This document shows, piece by piece, positions 47,693-56,020 of a stretch of DNA of 64,000 nucleotides. Position numbers and translations under genes: made by a program. The DNA is from Pseudomonas sp. UFMG81. GTDB taxonomy: Bacteria; Pseudomonadota; Gammaproteobacteria; Pseudomonadales; Pseudomonadaceae. The DNA lies in the NCBI RefSeq assembly GCF_015354575.1, contig NZ_JACAFQ010000003.1, positions 1 through 64,000 on the forward strand, given 5' to 3'. A model generated the notes under the pieces. The model made no database searches, had not been told where the DNA came from, and saw only the letters and a list, made by a program, of their open reading frames with translations. How positions within the stretch are numbered: position 1 is the stretch's first letter; every line of letters starts with the position of its first letter.

Positions 47693-47840
47693 ATCGGGGC
47701 GCATGATACCCATCTGCATCGGCGGCGTCCATCGCCTTGATCTACGGCTGTTTTTCCCTGCGTGCCCGGTCTTGCGCTCTAACGATATTCGATTTCGGTA
47801 TTTTTCAGCCCCGGCTTATGCCCGTTATCTTCTGGTCACA

Positions 47841-47856
47841 ACTTGTTATAACAAGT
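47841..47856. promoter_or_regulatory. 16-bp palindromic operator of the GntR regulator
   Basis: ACTTGTTATAACAAGT is a perfect palindrome ending 21 bases before the regulator ATG. Its centre GTTATAAC has the GT-N-TA-N-AC form typical of HutC-subfamily GntR operators, so autoregulation of the whole operon is likely. Confidence 0.7.
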
Positions 47857-47877
47857 CAGCCAATAGCGAAGACAATC

Positions 47878-48627
47878 ATGGCCGAACTGCTTCCCCTGTC
47901 CCCCGTACCGCTCTACACCCAGCTCAAGGCACTGCTGCGCGAGCGTATCCTCGACGGCACCTACCCACCCCACAGCCGCATGCCTTCGGAAAACGAGCTG
48001 GGCACAGCTTTCGACGTCAGCCGCATCACCGTGCGCCAGGCGCTGGGCGACCTGCAAAAAGAGGGGCTGATCTTCAAGATCCATGGCAAGGGTACCTTCG
48101 TCGCCAAGCCCAAGGCGTTCCAGAACGTCAGCACCTTGCAAGGCCTGGGCGAGTCGATGACGCAGATGGGCTACGAAGTGCTCAACCGCCTGCGCAGCCT
48201 GCGCCATGTGCCGGCCACCGCGCTGGTGGCTGCGCGCTTGCAGGTGGAAGAGGGCAGCCTGGTCACCGAGATCCGCCGGGTGCGCCTGGTCAACCGCGAG
48301 CCGGTGTCGCTGGAGATCACCTGGCTGCCGCACAGCGTCGGCGAACAGCTGGAAAAGGCCGACCTGGTCACCCGCGACATCTTCCTGGTGCTGGAGAACG
48401 ACTGTGGCATCGCCCTCGGCCACGCCGACCTTGCCATCGACGCGGTGCTCGCCGACCACGACCTCACGCAGGCGCTGGACGTGCAGGAGGGCGCGCCAAT
48501 CATGCGCATCGAGCGCCTGACCCACACCGCCGACGGCACGCCGCTGGACTTCGAACACCTCTACTACCGCGGCGATGCCTTCCAGTACCGCCTGCGCATC
48601 GACCGCCAGAAAGGAGGCACGGCATGA
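47878..48627 (+). CDS. GntR-family regulator, HutC/UTRA type
   Basis: A 249-residue repressor. The N-terminal winged helix (residues 10-80) has PLYTQLKALLRERILDGTYPPHSRMPSENELG, DVSRITVRQALGDLQKEGLI and the wing HGKGTFV. The C-terminal UTRA effector domain (about 95-240) ends in DFEHLYYRGDAFQYRLRI. ATG 47878 sits just after a palindromic operator. It overlaps the flavoprotein gene by ATGA, so the regulator is the first gene of the operon it most likely controls. Effector unknown. Confidence 0.92.
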   Translation: MAELLPLSPVPLYTQLKALLRERILDGTYPPHSRMPSENELGTAFDVSRITVRQALGDLQKEGLIFKIHGKGTFVAKPKAFQNVSTLQGLGESMTQMGYEVLNRLRSLRHVPATALVAARLQVEEGSLVTEIRRVRLVNREPVSLEITWLPHSVGEQLEKADLVTRDIFLVLENDCGIALGHADLAIDAVLADHDLTQALDVQEGAPIMRIERLTHTADGTPLDFEHLYYRGDAFQYRLRIDRQKGGTA

Positions 48628-50348
48628 GCATCCAGACTCAGGACTACGACATCGTCGTGATTGGCGGCGGCACCGCCGGGCCCATGGCCGCGATCAAGGC
48701 CAAGGAGCAGGACAGAACCCTGCGCGTGTTGTTGCTGGACAAGGCCAACGTCAAGCGCAGCGGTGCCATCAGCATGGGCATGGACGGCCTGAACAACGCC
48801 ATCATCCCCGGGCATGCAACGCCTGAGCAGTACACCAAGGAAATCACCGTCGCCAACGATGGCATCGTCAACCAGGCCGCGGTGTATGCCTACGCCACCA
48901 AGAGTTTCGAAACCCTCGAGCAACTCGACCGCTGGGGCGTGAAGTTCGAGAAGGACGAGACCGGCGACTACGCGGTGAAGAAGGTCCACCACATGGGCGC
49001 CTACGTGTTGCCGATGCCCGAGGGCCATGACATCAAGAAGGTGCTGTACCGCCAACTCAAGCGCGCCCGGGTGGAGATCAGCAACCGCATGGTCTGCACC
49101 CGTGTGCTGCTCGATGGCGAAGGCGCGGCGGCGGGTGTGCTGGGCTTCGATTGCCGCAGCGGCGAGTTCCGGGTGATCCGCGCCAAGGCGGTGATCCTTG
49201 CTTGCGGCGCCGCCGGCCGCCTGGGCCTGCCGTCGTCGGGCTACCTGATGGGCACCTACGAAAACCCGACCAACGCCGGTGACGGCTACGCCATGGCCTA
49301 TCACGCCGGTGCCGAGCTGGCCAACCTCGAGTGCTTCCAGATCAACCCGCTGATCAAGGACTACAACGGGCCGGCCTGCGCCTACGTCACCGGCCCGCTG
49401 GGTGGCTACACCGCCAACGGCAAGGGTGAGCGCTTCATCGAATGCGACTACTGGAGCGGGCAGATGATGTGGGAGTTCCACCAGGAACTCGAAGGCGGGA
49501 ATGGCCCGGTGTTCCTCAAGCTCGATCACCTGGCCGAGGAAACCATCCAGAACATCGAAGAAATTCTGCACAGCAACGAGCGCCCCAGCCGTGGCCAGTT
49601 CCATGCGGGGCGCGGCACCGACTACCGCCAGCACATGGTCGAGATGCATATCTCCGAGATCGGCTTCTGCTCCGGGCATTCGGCCTCGGGGGTGTGGGTC
49701 AACGAGAAGGCCGAGACCAGTGTGAAGGGCCTGTACGCCGCCGGCGACATGGCCGCGGTGCCGCACAACTACATGCTCGGTGCCTTCACCTATGGCTGGT
49801 TCGCCGGGGTGAATGCCGCGCAGTACGTGGCCGGGCGTGAGCTGGCCGAGGTCGATACGCAGCAGGTCGAACGTGAACAGGCGCGGGTGTTCGCGCCGTT
49901 GCAACGAGAGCACGGCCTGCCGCCGGCCCAGGTCGAGTACAAGCTGCGGCGCATGGTCAACGACTACCTGCAACCGCCCAAGGTGACCAAGAAGATGGAG
50001 ATCGGCCTGGCGCGCTTCGCCGAGATCGAGCGCGACCTTGAGCAGATGAAGGCCAACAACCCCCATGAGCTGATGCGCGCGATGGAAGTCACGGTGATCC
50101 GCGACTGTGCCGAAATGGCCGCGCGGGCTTCGTTGTTCCGCCAGGAGAGCCGCTGGGGGCTGTACCACCACCGGGTCGATTTCCCCGAGCGCAATGATGG
50201 CGAGTGGTTCGTTCATTGCCACCTGAAGAAGGGCGAGGACGGTGAGATGACCAGTTTCAAGAAAGCGGTCGAGCCGTACCTGATCCCGCTGGATGCCGAG
50301 GAACAGGCCGCGTACGACCGGCTGCGGGTGAAAGCCGACGCGGCATAG
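48624..50348 (+). CDS. APS-reductase-like FAD flavoprotein (fumarate reductase/succinate dehydrogenase fold)
   Basis: A 574-residue flavoprotein. The FAD-binding opening is DIVVIGGGTAGPMAAIKAKE at residues 8-27, then NVKRSGAISMGMDGLNNAI, which resembles the RSGA...N element of AprA. A second FAD contact is IRAKAVILACGAAGRLGLP, and GLYAAGDMAAVPHNYMLGAFTYGWFAG closes the site. The C-terminal helical domain contains EVTVIRDCAEMAARASLFRQESRWGLYHHRVDFPERND. It is shorter than dissimilatory AprA and its partner ferredoxin is the small type, so the substrate is probably not adenylylsulfate. Coupled to the GntR gene; ferredoxin gene downstream. Confidence 0.88.
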   Translation: MSIQTQDYDIVVIGGGTAGPMAAIKAKEQDRTLRVLLLDKANVKRSGAISMGMDGLNNAIIPGHATPEQYTKEITVANDGIVNQAAVYAYATKSFETLEQLDRWGVKFEKDETGDYAVKKVHHMGAYVLPMPEGHDIKKVLYRQLKRARVEISNRMVCTRVLLDGEGAAAGVLGFDCRSGEFRVIRAKAVILACGAAGRLGLPSSGYLMGTYENPTNAGDGYAMAYHAGAELANLECFQINPLIKDYNGPACAYVTGPLGGYTANGKGERFIECDYWSGQMMWEFHQELEGGNGPVFLKLDHLAEETIQNIEEILHSNERPSRGQFHAGRGTDYRQHMVEMHISEIGFCSGHSASGVWVNEKAETSVKGLYAAGDMAAVPHNYMLGAFTYGWFAGVNAAQYVAGRELAEVDTQQVEREQARVFAPLQREHGLPPAQVEYKLRRMVNDYLQPPKVTKKMEIGLARFAEIERDLEQMKANNPHELMRAMEVTVIRDCAEMAARASLFRQESRWGLYHHRVDFPERNDGEWFVHCHLKKGEDGEMTSFKKAVEPYLIPLDAEEQAAYDRLRVKADAA

Positions 50349-50369
50349 CGGATCCAGCGCAATGCTTTT

Positions 50370-50482
50370 GTAGGAGCGGCCTTGTGTCGCGAAAGGGCCG
50401 CGCAGCGGCCCCAGGATTCCAGCAGCAAGGGAAATTGCCGGGGCTGCTCCGCAGCCCTTTCGCGACACAAGGCCGCTCCTAC
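50370..50482. repeat. REP-like inverted pair between flavoprotein and ferredoxin genes
   Basis: 28-base arms at 50370-50397 and 50455-50482, with smaller GGCCGCGCAGCGGCC and GGGGCTGCTCCGCAGCCC stems inside. It lies within the operon and might set different mRNA stability for the two halves. Confidence 0.85.
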
Positions 50483-50541
50483 AGTGACCGCGTCATGTCA
50501 GACATAAATCGAGGGCCGAAGGCCCCCAAGGACCCCGTGAA

Positions 50542-50787
50542 ATGGCCTACCAACCCCAGGAAATCTTCTTCCGCAGCAATGCCCCGGTGACCATCGACGA
50601 AGACAAGTGCATCGCCGAGAAAGGCTGCACCGTGTGCGTCGAGGTCTGCCCCATGGACCTGCTGGCGATCAACCCGGCCACGCAGAAGGCCTACATGGCC
50701 TTCGACGAATGCTGGTACTGCATGCCCTGCGAAAAGGACTGCCCGACCGGGGCGGTCAAGGTCGATATCCCTTACCTGCTGCGTTGA
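50542..50787 (+). CDS. Small ferredoxin with two [4Fe-4S] clusters, AprB-like N part
   Basis: An 81-residue protein with two cluster motifs: CIAEKGCTVCVEVCP and CWYCMPCEKDCPTGA. The first motif, with an expanded C-x5-C-x2-C-x3-CP spacing, is like the ferredoxin part of AprB, which carries electrons for AprA. The AprB C-terminal tail is absent. It most likely passes electrons to or from the flavoprotein encoded just upstream. Confidence 0.9.
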   Translation: MAYQPQEIFFRSNAPVTIDEDKCIAEKGCTVCVEVCPMDLLAINPATQKAYMAFDECWYCMPCEKDCPTGAVKVDIPYLLR

Positions 50788-50804
50788 CGCACACGGACCG
50801 CCCC

Positions 50805-51764
50805 ATGACCGACACTGACAATCAACACATCCTCGACCTGCTGCCCCGTCTGGGCGACAGCGATGCCCGTGTGCGGCGCATCGCCCTGATCGAACTGGCC
50901 GACCTGGAGGACCCGGACGGCCTGCCCTGGTTGACCCAGGCGCTGCGAACCGATGCCGACGCGCAGGTGCGCGCCGAGGCTGCGCGCCTACTCGAGGCCT
51001 GGGAGCAGCCAGGCGTGGTGCAGGGCCTGTGCGCGGCCCTGGCCGACCCCGCCGACGCAGTACGCCAGGCGGCTGCCCAGAGCCTGAGTGAACTCAAGAC
51101 TCAGGAAGCAGGCCAACTGCTCCTGCCCTGGGCCACCCATGCCGATGCCTTCGTGCGGGCCAGCAGCCTGCGTGCCTTGCGCGAGCTGCGGCTGGAGGCC
51201 GCCGCCGGCCCGGCGCTGAGCGCCCTGGTCGATGCCGATGCCGGGGTGCGCCGCGAAGCGGTGGGCATCCTCGGCTGGCTCAAGCACACACCCGCCATGC
51301 CGGCATTGGCACGGCGCGCCGCCGCCGAGCCGGACACCGAGGTGCGCCGCGCCGTGATCGGTGCGCTGGGCATGGCTCAGGACGCCACGGTACTGCCCAC
51401 TCTGATCGAGGCCTTGGCCGATGAGGCCTGGCAAGTACGCGAAGAGGCGGCGACTACCCTGGGCAAGGTTGGCCAAGCCGAAGCGGGCCAAGCCTTGATT
51501 GCGGCGCTGAGCGACAGCTATTGGCAGGTCCGCCTGCGTGCGGCACGGGCCCTGGGGCGGCTGCGCCATGTCGCGGCCCTGGATGGGCTGGCGCAGTTGC
51601 TCGGCCATGGCATTGCCAACCTGCGCAAGGAAGCCGCGCTGGCGCTGGGCGAACTGGGCGATGCCCAAGCATTGCCGGCGTTGCTGGCGGCCGAAGCCGA
51701 CAGCGATCCGGAAGTGCGCAAGGCCGTGCGCATCGCCCTGGCGCAGTTGCAGGGGGTGGTGTGA
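50805..51764 (+). CDS. HEAT-repeat (PBS lyase-type) protein
   Basis: A 319-residue all-helical protein built of about nine HEAT/PBS-lyase repeats of roughly 31 residues (DADAGVRREAVGILGWLKHTPAMPALARRA, EPDTEVRRAVIGALGMAQD, and so on). Related repeats act as scaffolds or as chaperone-like lyases for redox enzymes. Starts 17 bases after the ferredoxin stop and overlaps the DUF971 gene, so it is in the same transcript. A maturation or scaffold role for the flavoprotein and ferredoxin is inference from position. Confidence 0.88.
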   Translation: MTDTDNQHILDLLPRLGDSDARVRRIALIELADLEDPDGLPWLTQALRTDADAQVRAEAARLLEAWEQPGVVQGLCAALADPADAVRQAAAQSLSELKTQEAGQLLLPWATHADAFVRASSLRALRELRLEAAAGPALSALVDADAGVRREAVGILGWLKHTPAMPALARRAAAEPDTEVRRAVIGALGMAQDATVLPTLIEALADEAWQVREEAATTLGKVGQAEAGQALIAALSDSYWQVRLRAARALGRLRHVAALDGLAQLLGHGIANLRKEAALALGELGDAQALPALLAAEADSDPEVRKAVRIALAQLQGVV

Positions 51765-52039
51765 TGAACACGCCCAGTGCTCTTTACAACCGGCGTGAAT
51801 GCGGCGAATTGCGGGTGCAGTGGGGTGAGGCTGAACAGGTGATCAGCCATGCCCGGCTGCGTGGTGCCTGCCCGTGTTCACGGTGCCGGGCGGGGCGCTT
51901 GAAGGGTGCGATTTCAGTCGTGGACGAGGAGGTCCGCGTCGAGCGGATCGAGGCGCAGGGGTATGGAGTGCAGCTGGTGTTCAGCGATGGGCATGAGCGG
52001 GGGATCTATCCCTGGAGCTACCTGCGAGGGTTGGGGTGA
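51764..52039 (+). CDS. DUF971 protein
   Basis: A 91-residue DUF971 domain protein: LRVQWGEAEQVISHARLRGACPCSRCR, then VERIEAQGYGVQLVFSDGHERGIYPWSYLRGL. The same fold is the N-terminal domain of gamma-butyrobetaine hydroxylase-like proteins and is often fused or linked to Fe-S proteins (ApbC/Mrp, SUF). A CPCSRC motif could hold a metal. Last gene of the operon, overlapping the HEAT gene by one base. Confidence 0.88.
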   Translation: MNTPSALYNRRECGELRVQWGEAEQVISHARLRGACPCSRCRAGRLKGAISVVDEEVRVERIEAQGYGVQLVFSDGHERGIYPWSYLRGLG

Positions 52040-52056
52040 CAGGGCCTGCACTTTAT

Positions 52057-52173
52057 CTGTAGGAGCGGCCTTGTGCCGCGAAAGGGCCGCGCAGCGGCCC
52101 CAGATTCCTGGTTTGCTACAAAATTGCCGGGGCTGCTACGCAGCCCTTTCGCGGCACAAGGCCGCTCCTACAG
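52057..52173. repeat. REP-like inverted pair between the DUF971 gene and atsC
   Basis: 30-base arms at 52057-52086 and 52144-52173 (GGAGCGGCCTTGTGCCGCGA type) separate the two convergent operons. Confidence 0.85.
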
Positions 52174-52202
52174 GCGATGAGGCCGGTACAGGCAACCCAC
52201 TC

Positions 52203-53066
52203 CTAAAGCGCAATCAACTCCGGCCGCAACCCTTCCACCCGCTGCACCACCGGCCGCAGGTAACCACCATCCCCGGTAATCTGGTGCAGCACTTTCTCGC
52301 GCAACCCATGCAGCGCCACCCCGGTGCGCTGGCGCGGGTGCGGCAGGCCGATCTCCACCACCGCCTTGATCCGCCCCGGCCGTGGCTCCAGCACCACCAC
52401 CCGGTCGGCCAGGTAGGTCGCCTCCTCGGCATCGTGGGTCACCAGCAAGATGGTCACCCCCGAGCGTTCGCGAATCGCCAGCAGCTCGTCCTGCAACTGC
52501 TGGCGGGTCAGCGCATCCAGCGCACCGAATGGCTCGTCCAGCAGCAGGATGCGCGGGCTGGCCACCAGCCCACGGGCGATCGCCACACGCTGGGCCATGC
52601 CGCCGGATAGCTGGTGCGGGTAGGCCGTTTCGAAACCGACCAGGCCCACCAACTGCACGAACTCATGCACCCGGCGGCTGCGCTCACCTTGGCTGAGCTT
52701 GTCGTTGACCAGCCCAAGTGCAATGTTCTGCGCCACCGTCAGCCAGGGGAACAGCCGGTGTTCCTGGAACACGATGCCGCGCTCGCCGCCGATACCGCTG
52801 ACCGGCTTGCCATCGACGCGGATGCTGCCGCTGTAGTCATTGTCCAGCCCCACCAGCAGGCGCAGGAGCGTGGATTTGCCACAGCCGGACGAACCAACGA
52901 TGGCGATGAACTCGCCCTCATTGATCGACAGGTCGAAGTCATGGATGGCCTCGAACGGCTGGCCATCGACGCTGAAGGTCTTGCCGACCTTGTCGAAGCT
53001 GACCAGCGGTGGGGTGGCGTCGGCCTGGTTGGCGGCGTGCAGGTGCGGGGTGATGAAGGCGTTCAT
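52203..53066 (-). CDS. atsC: Sulfate-ester ABC transporter ATPase AtsC
   Basis: A 287-residue ATPase of the nitrate/sulfonate/taurine import family. Walker A GSSGCGKSTLLRLL near residue 58; signature LSGGMAQRVAIARGL; Walker B RILLLDEPFGALD; then ILLVTHDAEEATYLADRVVVL with the switch His. It overlaps atsB by ATGA. With atsB, atsR and atsK next door, it matches the P. putida alkyl sulfate uptake system. Confidence 0.85.
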   Translation of the reverse strand: MNAFITPHLHAANQADATPPLVSFDKVGKTFSVDGQPFEAIHDFDLSINEGEFIAIVGSSGCGKSTLLRLLVGLDNDYSGSIRVDGKPVSGIGGERGIVFQEHRLFPWLTVAQNIALGLVNDKLSQGERSRRVHEFVQLVGLVGFETAYPHQLSGGMAQRVAIARGLVASPRILLLDEPFGALDALTRQQLQDELLAIRERSGVTILLVTHDAEEATYLADRVVVLEPRPGRIKAVVEIGLPHPRQRTGVALHGLREKVLHQITGDGGYLRPVVQRVEGLRPELIAL

Positions 53067-54652
53067 GCGGTTCTCCAGCGCGTGGCGCGCGATTCGAGGC
53101 GTTGGCCGAGCTGGCCGAGCAGGGCGCCGACCAGGCCGATCAGGACCATGGCGGCCATCACCTGGTCCATGCGGAACAATTGCTGGGCGCCGATCATCAG
53201 GCTGGCGATGCCGCCGTCCGAGGGCATGAAGTATTCGGCGCCGATGGTGCCCAGCCAGGCGTAGATCAACGACAGGCGCAGGCCGGCGAAGATCGCCGGC
53301 GCGGCGCCGGGCAGCACCAGCAGGCGCAGGCGTTGTGACACATCCAGGCGCAGGGCCTGGGCTGCCTCGCCCAGTTGCGGCGACAAGCTGGCGATACCCC
53401 GTTGGGTGGCGATCAGCAGCGGGAAGAACGCGGCCAGGGCGACGAACACCAGCTTGGCGCCTTCACCCAGGCCAAACCACGCGGTGAGCAGCGGCACCCA
53501 GGCGAACAACGCCACCTGGCGCAGCGCCGACAGGCTCGGGCCGAACAGGCGTTCGCTGCGCGGCGACAAACCCAGCAGCAGCCCCACGGCGAAGCCTGCG
53601 CCGCCACCCAGCAGCAACCCGGCCAGGGTGCGTTGCAGGCTCAGGCGCAAGGCCTCGCCCAGCGAGCCATCCAGCAGCCCGGCGTACAGGCTGCGCAGCA
53701 CGTCCAATGGTGAGGCGAGAATGTTGGCATCGACCCAGCCGAAACTGTTGGCGGCCTGCCACACGGCCAGCAGCGCTGCCGGCAGCAGCAGGCTTTGCCA
53801 ACCCTTGGCCACCCCACCGCGCGGCTGTTCGCCGGTAGCCGGTTGCGGCCAGTACAGCAGGCGGCGCTCCAGGTGCGAGAAACCACGGTCCATCATCGCG
53901 CCGACCAGGCCGATCAGCAGGATGCACAGGAACACCAGGTCGAGCATGAACAGCTGGCGCCCCCACACCATCAGGTAACCGATGCCCTCGCTGGAAGCCA
54001 GCAGTTCCACGGCCAGCAGCGACGTCCAGCCGGTCGCCAGGGCCAGGCGCACGCCGGCAAGAAAGGCGGGCAGGGCGGCCGGCAGCAGCAGGCGCAGGAA
54101 CAATAGGTGCGCCGGCAGGCGCAAGGTGGCGGCGGCTTCGCGCAGCTTGGGCTGGGCGTCGCGCACGCCGACCAGGGTATGCAGGGTGACCGGCACCACC
54201 ACCGCCTTGACCAGCACCACCAGCTTGAGCAGTTCGCCAATGCCGAAGAACAGCATGAACAGCGGGATCCAGGCCAGGGTGGGGATTTGCGCCAGGGCCA
54301 CGAAGGTCGGCAGCACCAGGGTCTGCGCCCGCCGCGAAGCCCCCAGCCAGGTGCCCAGCAGCAGGCCACTGCCGATACCCGCCAACAGCCCCCAAAGCAG
54401 GCGTTGCAGGCTTATCCACAGGTGGCTCCAAAGCTCCCCGGAGCCGAACTCCAAGGCGCTCTGCCAGACCAGCGCCGGCGCCGGCAGGATCTGCTCGCTC
54501 ATCCAGTGCAGGTGGCTGGCGCTGATCCACAACACCGCGACCAGCACTGGCACCCCCCACGGCGCAAGGGTGTTGTAGGAGCGGCCTTGCGCCGCGAAAG
54601 GGGCGCGCAGCGGCCCCCACAGCCATTTGCGCCTACTCAGGACTCCGCTCAT
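53063..54652 (-). CDS. atsB: Double-length ABC permease AtsB
   Basis: A 529-residue permease with two complete MetI-like domains in one chain. Each has an EAA loop: EAAATLRLPAHLLFLRLLLP near residue 170 and EAAQALRLDVSQRLRLLVLP near 450. Two such domains normally come from two copies of one subunit. AtsB of pseudomonads is known as a fused form. Start ATG 54652 follows GGGAG by 8 bases. Residues about 10-27, ahead of the first membrane helix, are coded by a REP-like repeat (54573-54618), which gives an unusual in-frame N-terminal extension. Confidence 0.85.
   Translation of the reverse strand: MSGVLSRRKWLWGPLRAPFAAQGRSYNTLAPWGVPVLVAVLWISASHLHWMSEQILPAPALVWQSALEFGSGELWSHLWISLQRLLWGLLAGIGSGLLLGTWLGASRRAQTLVLPTFVALAQIPTLAWIPLFMLFFGIGELLKLVVLVKAVVVPVTLHTLVGVRDAQPKLREAAATLRLPAHLLFLRLLLPAALPAFLAGVRLALATGWTSLLAVELLASSEGIGYLMVWGRQLFMLDLVFLCILLIGLVGAMMDRGFSHLERRLLYWPQPATGEQPRGGVAKGWQSLLLPAALLAVWQAANSFGWVDANILASPLDVLRSLYAGLLDGSLGEALRLSLQRTLAGLLLGGGAGFAVGLLLGLSPRSERLFGPSLSALRQVALFAWVPLLTAWFGLGEGAKLVFVALAAFFPLLIATQRGIASLSPQLGEAAQALRLDVSQRLRLLVLPGAAPAIFAGLRLSLIYAWLGTIGAEYFMPSDGGIASLMIGAQQLFRMDQVMAAMVLIGLVGALLGQLGQRLESRATRWRTA
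54573..54618. repeat. REP-like element inside the atsB coding sequence
   Basis: TGTAGGAGCGGCCTTGCGCC, continuing into the GCGAAAGG and GCGCGCAGCGGCCCC blocks, is the same element found between genes at 19541, 50370 and 52057. Here it lies in frame near the start of atsB. Confidence 0.8.
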
Positions 54653-54950
54653 CAAGCCATCTCCCAAACCGATCCTTGTTTATTCGTTTATGAAATTAAA
54701 AATTCACAAAAATAACGATCAAGAGATAAGAGCACGACCATCAAGCCAGTGAAAGTCTGGTTCCGTTGCGTTTTCCTCATATTTTCCATGCGTTTTCTGC
54801 AAGCCGGCCGCCGGCCCGCATGCCCGCTGATTTATGCCTTCTGGTTACTAAAAAATGACGTATGGATCTTTGTAAGTGCTAACCCAACCCGCCTAGCTTC
54901 TGGCCAAAGCGCCGGCCATCGCCGGTGGCAGCTTGCCAAGGAGCCTTGTC
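54653..54950. promoter_or_regulatory. AT-rich divergent promoter region of atsBC and atsRK
   Basis: 298 bases with clearly lower GC than the flanks (54670-54720 and 54840-54880 are A/T dense). It must contain the promoters of both divergent transcripts. No sigma-54 -24/-12 element is clear. CysB-type control under sulfate starvation is expected for alkyl sulfate genes, but I cannot point to a defined site. Confidence 0.45.
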
Positions 54951-55991
54951 ATGAAAACCGCTTTCCGCCATCTGCTCACCCCGCTGCTCGCTAGCCTGTT
55001 GAGCGCCTTGCCCCTGTCGGCGCATGCCGGCCAACCCGACGTCATCCGCATCGCCGTGCCCGACCTCAGCGCCGGCAGCAAGCCCAGCGCCGGTGGCGTG
55101 GTGGATGTGCTGCGCGACCAGCAGTTGCTGGAAAAAGAATTCGCCAAGGACGGCATCCGCATCGACTGGCGCTTCTTCAAAGGCGCAGGCCCGGTGGTCA
55201 ACGAGGCCCTGGCCAACGGCCAGGCCGACTTCGCCTACCTGGGTGACCTGGCCGCGATCATCGGCAAGGCCAACGGCCTGGATACCCGCGTGCTGTCGGC
55301 CGGGGTGCGTGGGGTCAAGAGCTACCTCGGCGTGGTGCCGGGCTCGGGCATCCACAGCCTGGCGGACCTCAAGGGCAAGCGCGTGGCGGTGTTCCGCGGC
55401 ACCGCCAACCAGCTGTCGTTCGCCAGCGCCCTGGCCAGCCAAGGCCTTTCCGAGCGCGAGCTGAAAGTGATCAACCTGGACTTCAATGCTGCCAACGCCG
55501 CCCTGGCCGCCAAGCAGGTCGACGCCACCTGGGGCCTGTCCAACCTGCTGTCGCTGCGCGAGCGCGGGCTGGTCGAGCTGCCGGTCAACTCCCGCGATCT
55601 CAAGGGCGCCGGCAGCACCCAGGCGGTCCTGATAGGCACCGGCGAGTTCATCCGCCAGCACCCCGACCTGGTGCAGCGCCTGGTCAACGCCCAACAGCAC
55701 GCAGTGAAGTGGCTGCGTGACGAAAACAATCGCGAGGCCTACGTCGACCTGGTGGCCAGCACCGCCAACTGGCCCAAGGGCATCCTGCGCGACGACCTCG
55801 CCGGCGAAGACCTGTCGCGCTACTTCGACCCCCGTCTTGACGCCGAATTCGTCGACCTCTTGCAACAGGGCGTCGACCTGGCCGCCAGGGAGCGCCTGAT
55901 CCGCCGCGGTTTCCAGGTAGCGCAATGGGTCGAGCCACGCTTCCTCGATGCCGCCCTGCAACAGAACCAGGCCATCCAGGCCGCCCGCTGA
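54951..55991 (+). CDS. atsR: Sulfate-ester substrate-binding protein AtsR
   Basis: A 346-residue periplasmic protein with a signal peptide ([26 protein letters not shown]) and the SsuA/TauA-type fold: [18 protein letters not shown], then [38 protein letters not shown] near 70-110 and [30 protein letters not shown]. Ligand likely an alkyl or aryl sulfate, judged from the partner genes. AAGGAG precedes ATG 54951. atsK starts 29 bases later. Confidence 0.85.
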   Translation: MKTAFRHLLTPLLASLLSALPLSAHAGQPDVIRIAVPDLSAGSKPSAGGVVDVLRDQQLLEKEFAKDGIRIDWRFFKGAGPVVNEALANGQADFAYLGDLAAIIGKANGLDTRVLSAGVRGVKSYLGVVPGSGIHSLADLKGKRVAVFRGTANQLSFASALASQGLSERELKVINLDFNAANAALAAKQVDATWGLSNLLSLRERGLVELPVNSRDLKGAGSTQAVLIGTGEFIRQHPDLVQRLVNAQQHAVKWLRDENNREAYVDLVASTANWPKGILRDDLAGEDLSRYFDPRLDAEFVDLLQQGVDLAARERLIRRGFQVAQWVEPRFLDAALQQNQAIQAAR

Positions 55992-56020
55992 TCCCGACAA
56001 AAACCGTGAGGAGCACCACC

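Noticed and set aside
47836-48558. Minus-strand frame opposite the GntR regulator
   Set aside because: The plus-strand winged helix and UTRA motifs are clear; the opposite frame has none.
48564-50468. A 634-codon minus-strand frame opposite the flavoprotein
   Set aside because: Starts inside a REP-like element and has no recognisable domain; shadow of the FAD protein.
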